From Rhipidocladum racemiflorum (lineage: Eukaryota; Streptophyta; Magnoliopsida; Poales; Poaceae), in the NCBI GenBank assembly GCA_036346355.1, contig CM070588.1, positions 19,453,914-19,517,913 of the forward strand: a stretch of DNA of 64,000 nucleotides, in the 5' to 3' direction. Made by a program: the position numbers and the translations under genes. The notes beneath the pieces were generated by a model. That model did not search any database, was not told the origin of the DNA, and saw only the letters and a list, made by a program, of their open reading frames with translations. Below are positions 59,817 to 64,000 of the stretch, piece by piece. The stretch's first letter is position 1; each line of letters starts with the position of its first letter.

Positions 59817-62253
59817 GCCCTGGTCACGCCCGAGGTTGCCCTCATCCTTGCGCACCGTTCCCGAGCCATCTCGCTGAAAGCCGTCGCCGCTTGCGTGCGA
59901 AGCTCGCCAGAAGTTGAGCACCACTCGCCGCCGTTTTTGCCCGTCTCGCCGCCGTCCGTTGTCATCCGCCGAAGGAGCCCGGATCCGAGTCCCCGCCGAG
60001 ACGCACCCGAAGAGGCCACCCACTTCGCCGAACGACCGAGCGCCGTCGGGCTCGCCGTCGTCTCCGCTCTCCGGTGGCTGCAGCCCGCCAGCGTCGCCAT
60101 CGCCCTCGCGAACTACGTGCGCCGTCCGATCTTGATCGTGCGGTTGAGGTGAGTTCACGTGTTCCAAACCCGATTAGATGCGGGCCGCTGGATCAAGATC
60201 CAGCGGTTCACAATCGCCACGTCCGTAGTAGTGATTTTTATAGGATTAGATCTGGACCGTCGATCTAGATCGAGCGCCCACGATCATCGGTAGATTCAAC
60301 GTGTTAACCCTGGATCTAATCGCGCCGTTGAATTTCAAATCAACGGCCGAGATTGGCGCCATCGTGTCCGAAGTTGGACCGACGGCCGCGGCCGGGCCCA
60401 AGCGCGCGTGCGTGTGACGCTGACACGCGGGGCCCGCGTGTCAGAGGGCCCGCATGTCAGCGGTTGACCCAGCCAAGCGCTGACGTCACCCATGACGTTA
60501 TCCGAGTGGTCCCACCTGTCAGTCTCACGTGGAGTCGTGGACCGGGTCCACGGTAGACCCGAGCCGAGCGTGGACCGAGTCCATGGACCGGCTGACGTCA
60601 GCCAACCAATCAGAGGTTGCCACGTGTCCATGCTGACGCAATAATTAATTTCCGAAAAAAAAGAAATGATTTATTAATTCGAAATATTGATTCAAATTTA
60701 GATTCAAACTTCAAACGCTTATAACTTTTGCGTTTCAACTCCGATTTGAGTGATTCAAATTTCTAAATTTGTATAAAATTGAGATCTACCTAAATATGAA
60801 TTTTATTTAATTTTTGGACTAAAGTTTTTCTCTGCAAAATTATTTAATTGATTATTTAAACTTTAAATAATCATAACTTTTATGCCTTAACTCCAAATTT
60901 GATTTATTCCAGTTTCTAAAAATCCATAAAATTATGTTCTTTCTGTTTATGGATTTTATTTGGATGTTTGGATACTTTTTGCCTATTGTTTATTTGTGTA
61001 TTTGCTATTTGCACGCTTTACGAGTAGACGTTGAAGTGCCGGAAGGATTCGAAGGAGAAGTATTGACTCAGATCCAACTCGGGACCAAGAACAAGTACTT
61101 TTTGAAGGCAAGTTGTGCTTTGACCATGTTGATCCTATTTCAAATCTATTTTGATTTAAACTATTGCATGCTAGTTCAATTAGAAAAATACTTGGTTTAA
61201 ACATGGGGTTAGATAAATACCAATTTCTTTGTATGACACCTTGATTACTTAAGTATGTGCCATGACCCTTTGTCACCCTAGTTGTGGATTACTAGTTGGA
61301 CATTATTAGATTGCCAACATGGGTTTTAGACCGTTGTAGTATCTTGCTTAGACTCACTACGTGCTCATAACATGATTTTGGATAATCAAATGCTAATATT
61401 GACTTAATGATATATTGAACCTGTTTTGGAAAAGTATCATGTGATGTTGATGGCACGTGGTGCATGGTAATCAAGCGGGGTTTGATAAACAATTTCGACC
61501 AGGGGCATGTGGCAAAGAGTAATCAGTGGGCCGGTTGTGGCATTGGGAGTGATGTTTTGGTTCTTGGGTAGTCTTGCCCTGGTCACCCAAAGGACTTAAC
61601 CTTGCAAGCCTTTGAACCGGGTCTAACGTGCAACCACATGTCTCAGAATGGGGCGGACCTAGTTGACTAAGTTGCTAATAACGTACTGTGGGACCTCAGG
61701 AGGTCAACTACACCCTTTGTGTAAGTTGTGCGGGAGCGTCATCGGGTGAGGCCAGTACCCATCTAACAGTTGATTGGCCTAGACTTCGCCTTAGCGAAGG
61801 AAGGGTTAGTGCTTAATAACCGGGAGGACCACTTGTATTGTTAGAGGTTTCCAAAGACTTTGTTATGGGAACTCGCCTTTGTGGTGTTTGACTCAGATCT
61901 TGTGGGTAAAGTGCATAACCTCTGCAGAGTATAGAATCTATTCGAATAAGCCAGTGTGTGCCAGTATTGGACATCGCTTCGAGGAATTACAGTCAAGGGT
62001 TAGATTTTCTCAAAAATAACTTGGATTTGGAAAGTTGGGTTGGTTTAATAATGAAGATGATGGAAATGTGGTTTAGGATGGGGAAAATGTTTATTAAACT
62101 TCTTGAAAAGTTAGTTATGCTTTACTTATTTCTACTGCTTTCGAATCTACTTATATTATTTGTCAAATCTTTGTTTCGCAAATATACCTTGAGCTATTCC
62201 TTTGTACCAAGCCATGCATATAGTATATTAGCTTGCATTCTGCATGACTTGCT

Positions 62254-62270
62254 TGAGTACCAAGTACTCA
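62254..62270. other. Inverted repeat TGAGTACCAAGTACTCA in G 3' LTR
   Basis: Same 17 bases as at 53100-53116, with one extra T before it. Confidence 0.7.
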
Positions 62271-62642
62271 CCCTTGCCCCAACACAATATCGCTTGAAGA
62301 GGAGATCGCACGGCTTTGGAGGAGGAACTCCAAGAGGATCCGTCTACTTAGGGAAGCGAGCCCGATCGAGTTGCACTGTGGTATCTTTGGATGGCGCCAC
62401 GAAGTTATTTGATTTTCCGCTGCTATTATTTCTCTTTTAATAAGTTTCGCCTTGCGAGGCATACATTTGTAACTTGACCATAAGGTCAAGTAACCAGTTT
62501 GGTTATTTAAATAAAGTACTTTGATAATATCGAATGGTATGATTGTGATATTTACCGATGTTCAGACTGTGTGCACTAGCGCGTTCCTGGACTAGTGCTG
62601 AATACACAGAGGGTCCGGATTTGCAAATTCGGGGTCCCGACA

Positions 62643-62647
62643 GTACC
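62643..62647. repeat. Target-site duplication GTACC, right copy
   Basis: Matches 50042-50046. Tat sequence resumes here. Confidence 0.92.
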
Positions 62648-62888
62648 CTAAAGTACCGAGGGGGGATCCGAAGACCCGTTCCAGCCGCGGAGTCGGGCTC
62701 GAGGATGCCGAGGCACGAAGGGTGGGGGTTCTCACCGCCAAGCCACTCGGCACCCCCGAGCGCCTAGCGCTTCGACACCTCAGTCGCCGCCGATTTGGAA
62801 GGAGGCCGAGTGATTGAGCCTTGACGCGCGGGCGCGTACTCTCCGGGACCGCGCCCGGGCTGTTAATGAAGACATTCTGCAAGCCAAG
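62648..62888 (+). other. Tat leader, right part; no gene
   Basis: GC-rich leader between the G insertion and the first gag-like ATG. It contains GCGCGGGCGCG-type runs. No convincing protein is seen. Confidence 0.5.
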
Positions 62889-64000
62889 ATGGGGGACCAG
62901 GCTGTTTTTCGTACTTCACGCCAGTAATATCGCCGCTTCCAAGACACTCCTGGATACCACGACCCTATCTTTGAGGCGGATCATCCAGCTTGCCCGATCA
63001 TGGCCCAAGTAAAGGCCATGGTGACGGCGGCAACTATCGGCAAAGATGGCCAAACCGACCCGGCCGGCGAAGGAGCTATCACGTAGTCCGGCGAGGACCT
63101 GACATACCAGATGGCCAGGTCGGGAAGCTTCGCCAGACACATCATGTTCTACCCGCTGAGACGATCTGCGACATAAAGATCGGCCGCGACTTCCGTTCGA
63201 ACCTCGACGCCAGCGCCGCGGCCGAGAAAGGAGGAACAACGCCCGCCAAGCCGATGAATATGAGCGCTACGGCATACTTCCGCTGAGGCCGCTGGCACGC
63301 CAAGCGCCGATCCCCTCCGCTGGGCCGATCACCTCCCGGGATATCGCGGGGTCATCGAAGGGTTCGATGCATTTACCCCTCACCTCGCCGAGTGGTTTGG
63401 CACGATGGATTTAATCCTAAAGGCATCACTAGGTTCGACGGTGAGAGGACCCGGAGGAAGCTTGGCTACAAGTATACGCTCTGGCAGGTCGGGGGCCGCA
63501 GAGATCAGTAATGGCAAACTACTTGCCGGTTACCCTCTCGCCCCTGCCCAAGCGTGGCTCACCGGACTTCAATGAACTCTATAGATTCCTGGGGAGATCT
63601 CGTGTGAGCGATTCATCTCAAATTTCCAAGGCACTTACGAGCGCCTGTGCACCCCTTGGGACCTATACCGGCTACACCAAAGGAGGAACGAATCCCTCGG
63701 GAGTTCGTCAAAGCGCTTCATGAACAGGAAAAGCACCGCTCGGGACGTCACAGATGCGATTGTGATAGCTGCCTTCCGAGAAGGAGTCAGCGATCCCAAC
63801 CTCATCAAGAAGATGTCCCAGAAGCCACCCACATCGGTCCGGGAGCTGTTCGCCCTAGCGGACCGTTACGCTTCAGCCTCCGAGGCTCTGGCGGAACGGC
63901 GTGATGAGGGCAAGGATCAGTCTGAACCCCCTCGGCGGAAGGAAAAGAAGCGCAAGGCGAAGAGCCGGTGGCGATCAGCACCAACTCATCCTCAAGCGCT
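62889..64000 (+). pseudogene. gag: gag of the Tat-like element (3' end outside window)
   Basis: The ATG at 62889 opens a frame with a stop at about 62925, after which gag-like pieces continue (DTPGYHDPIFEADHP, MAQVKAMVTAATIGKDGQ) with further frameshifts. From 63400 the retrotransposon gag domain is recognisable in changing frames: FNPKGITRFDGE, MANYLPVTLSP, AWLTGL, CERFISNFQGTYER, TPWDLYRLHQRRNESL, then a clean stretch (about 63715-63905) reading ARDVTDAIVIAAFREGVSDP and ELFALADRYASASEAL. A basic K/R-rich tail follows. At least two stops and several shifts make it non-coding as read. The domain matches Tat-clade gag. Confidence 0.8.

Larger units (their letters stand above)
50047..62642 (+). 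mobile_element. Element G: complete-length Ty3/gypsy (RIRE3/Tekay-like) nested in Tat
   Basis: 12.6 kb with two full LTRs (3440 and 3454 bases), exact primer site, ORF0, gag, pol, purine tract and perfect GTACC duplications. It is the same broad family as A by LTR ends, ORF0 and pol. The coding part carries many small indels and is not functional as read. Some of these may be sequencing errors. Confidence 0.95.
59189..62642 (+). repeat. 3' LTR of G
   Basis: TGTAACACCCC to GGTCCCGACA, 3454 bases. The AT-rich parts are almost identical to the 5' LTR, while the GC-rich part (59500-60620) differs by many short indels. Confidence 0.95.
49235..64000 (+). mobile_element. Tat-like Ty3/gypsy element (5' part), interrupted by G, running off the window
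   Basis: Its parts are the LTR 49235-49807, primer site, leader 49827-50046, then after element G the leader resumes at 62648 and gag from about 62889. The primer site and gag blocks resemble grass Tat-clade elements such as RIRE2 or Grande. The bases before the LTR, TGGGA (49230-49234), are the candidate target duplication; the other copy is outside the window. Confidence 0.8.

Overview
The window looks like nuclear DNA from a plant with a large, repeat-rich genome, most likely a monocot and probably a grass. I see no host gene, tRNA, rRNA or CRISPR array. Almost every base belongs to long terminal repeat (LTR) retrotransposons of the Ty3/gypsy superfamily, many inserted into one another. 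Most resemble the Del/Tekay chromoviruses, with a primer-binding site matching initiator tRNA-Met, protease-RT-RNase H-integrase order and, where the 3' end survives, a chromodomain-like C-terminus. One is Tat-like. Family names are from memory of protein and LTR features, not from searches. Element letters (A-I, Tat) are mine.

Layout, left to right. H (+) is a degenerate internal region (1-3204) and its 3' LTR (3205-4924). At 5339-7755 lies an old broken ORF of unrecognised family, cut by an LTR fragment I (-, 7756-8097). E (+) follows: 5' LTR 8098-10215, primer site, broken gag-pol to about 15190. There it fuses tail to tail with D (-, gag-pol 15191-19258). A very long LTR (about 19468-25847, -) has internal-type sequence on both sides and carries a solo LTR of an E-related family (20658-22981) with target duplication GTATT. 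A gag/protease remnant C (25848-26960) comes next.

B (-) spans about 26960-46987: truncated 3' LTR, pol, gag and an extra ORF upstream of gag (ORF0). Inside B's RNase H lies A (-, 31131-43193), complete with both LTRs and duplication GGTAG. At its 5' end B is cut by F (+ LTR, 46988-49234). F is cut by a Tat-like element (LTR 49235-49807, gag from 62889 off the window end). Tat is cut by G (+, 50047-62642), complete with duplication GTACC. The inferred insertion order is B, F, Tat, G on one side, with A entering B independently.

A, B and G share ORF0, an accessory frame between primer site and gag, intact only in A (239 codons). All gag-pol genes here are broken, so none could move by itself; G and A are the youngest by structure. 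Other points: A's two LTRs differ by a promoter-removing deletion; short inverted repeats and hairpins are conserved across unrelated LTRs; self-complementary 11-mers cluster in one LTR; small patches of nearby sequence replace catalytic segments of A's pol; and sister-LTR differences cluster at CHG sites, which may be base-calling artefacts.
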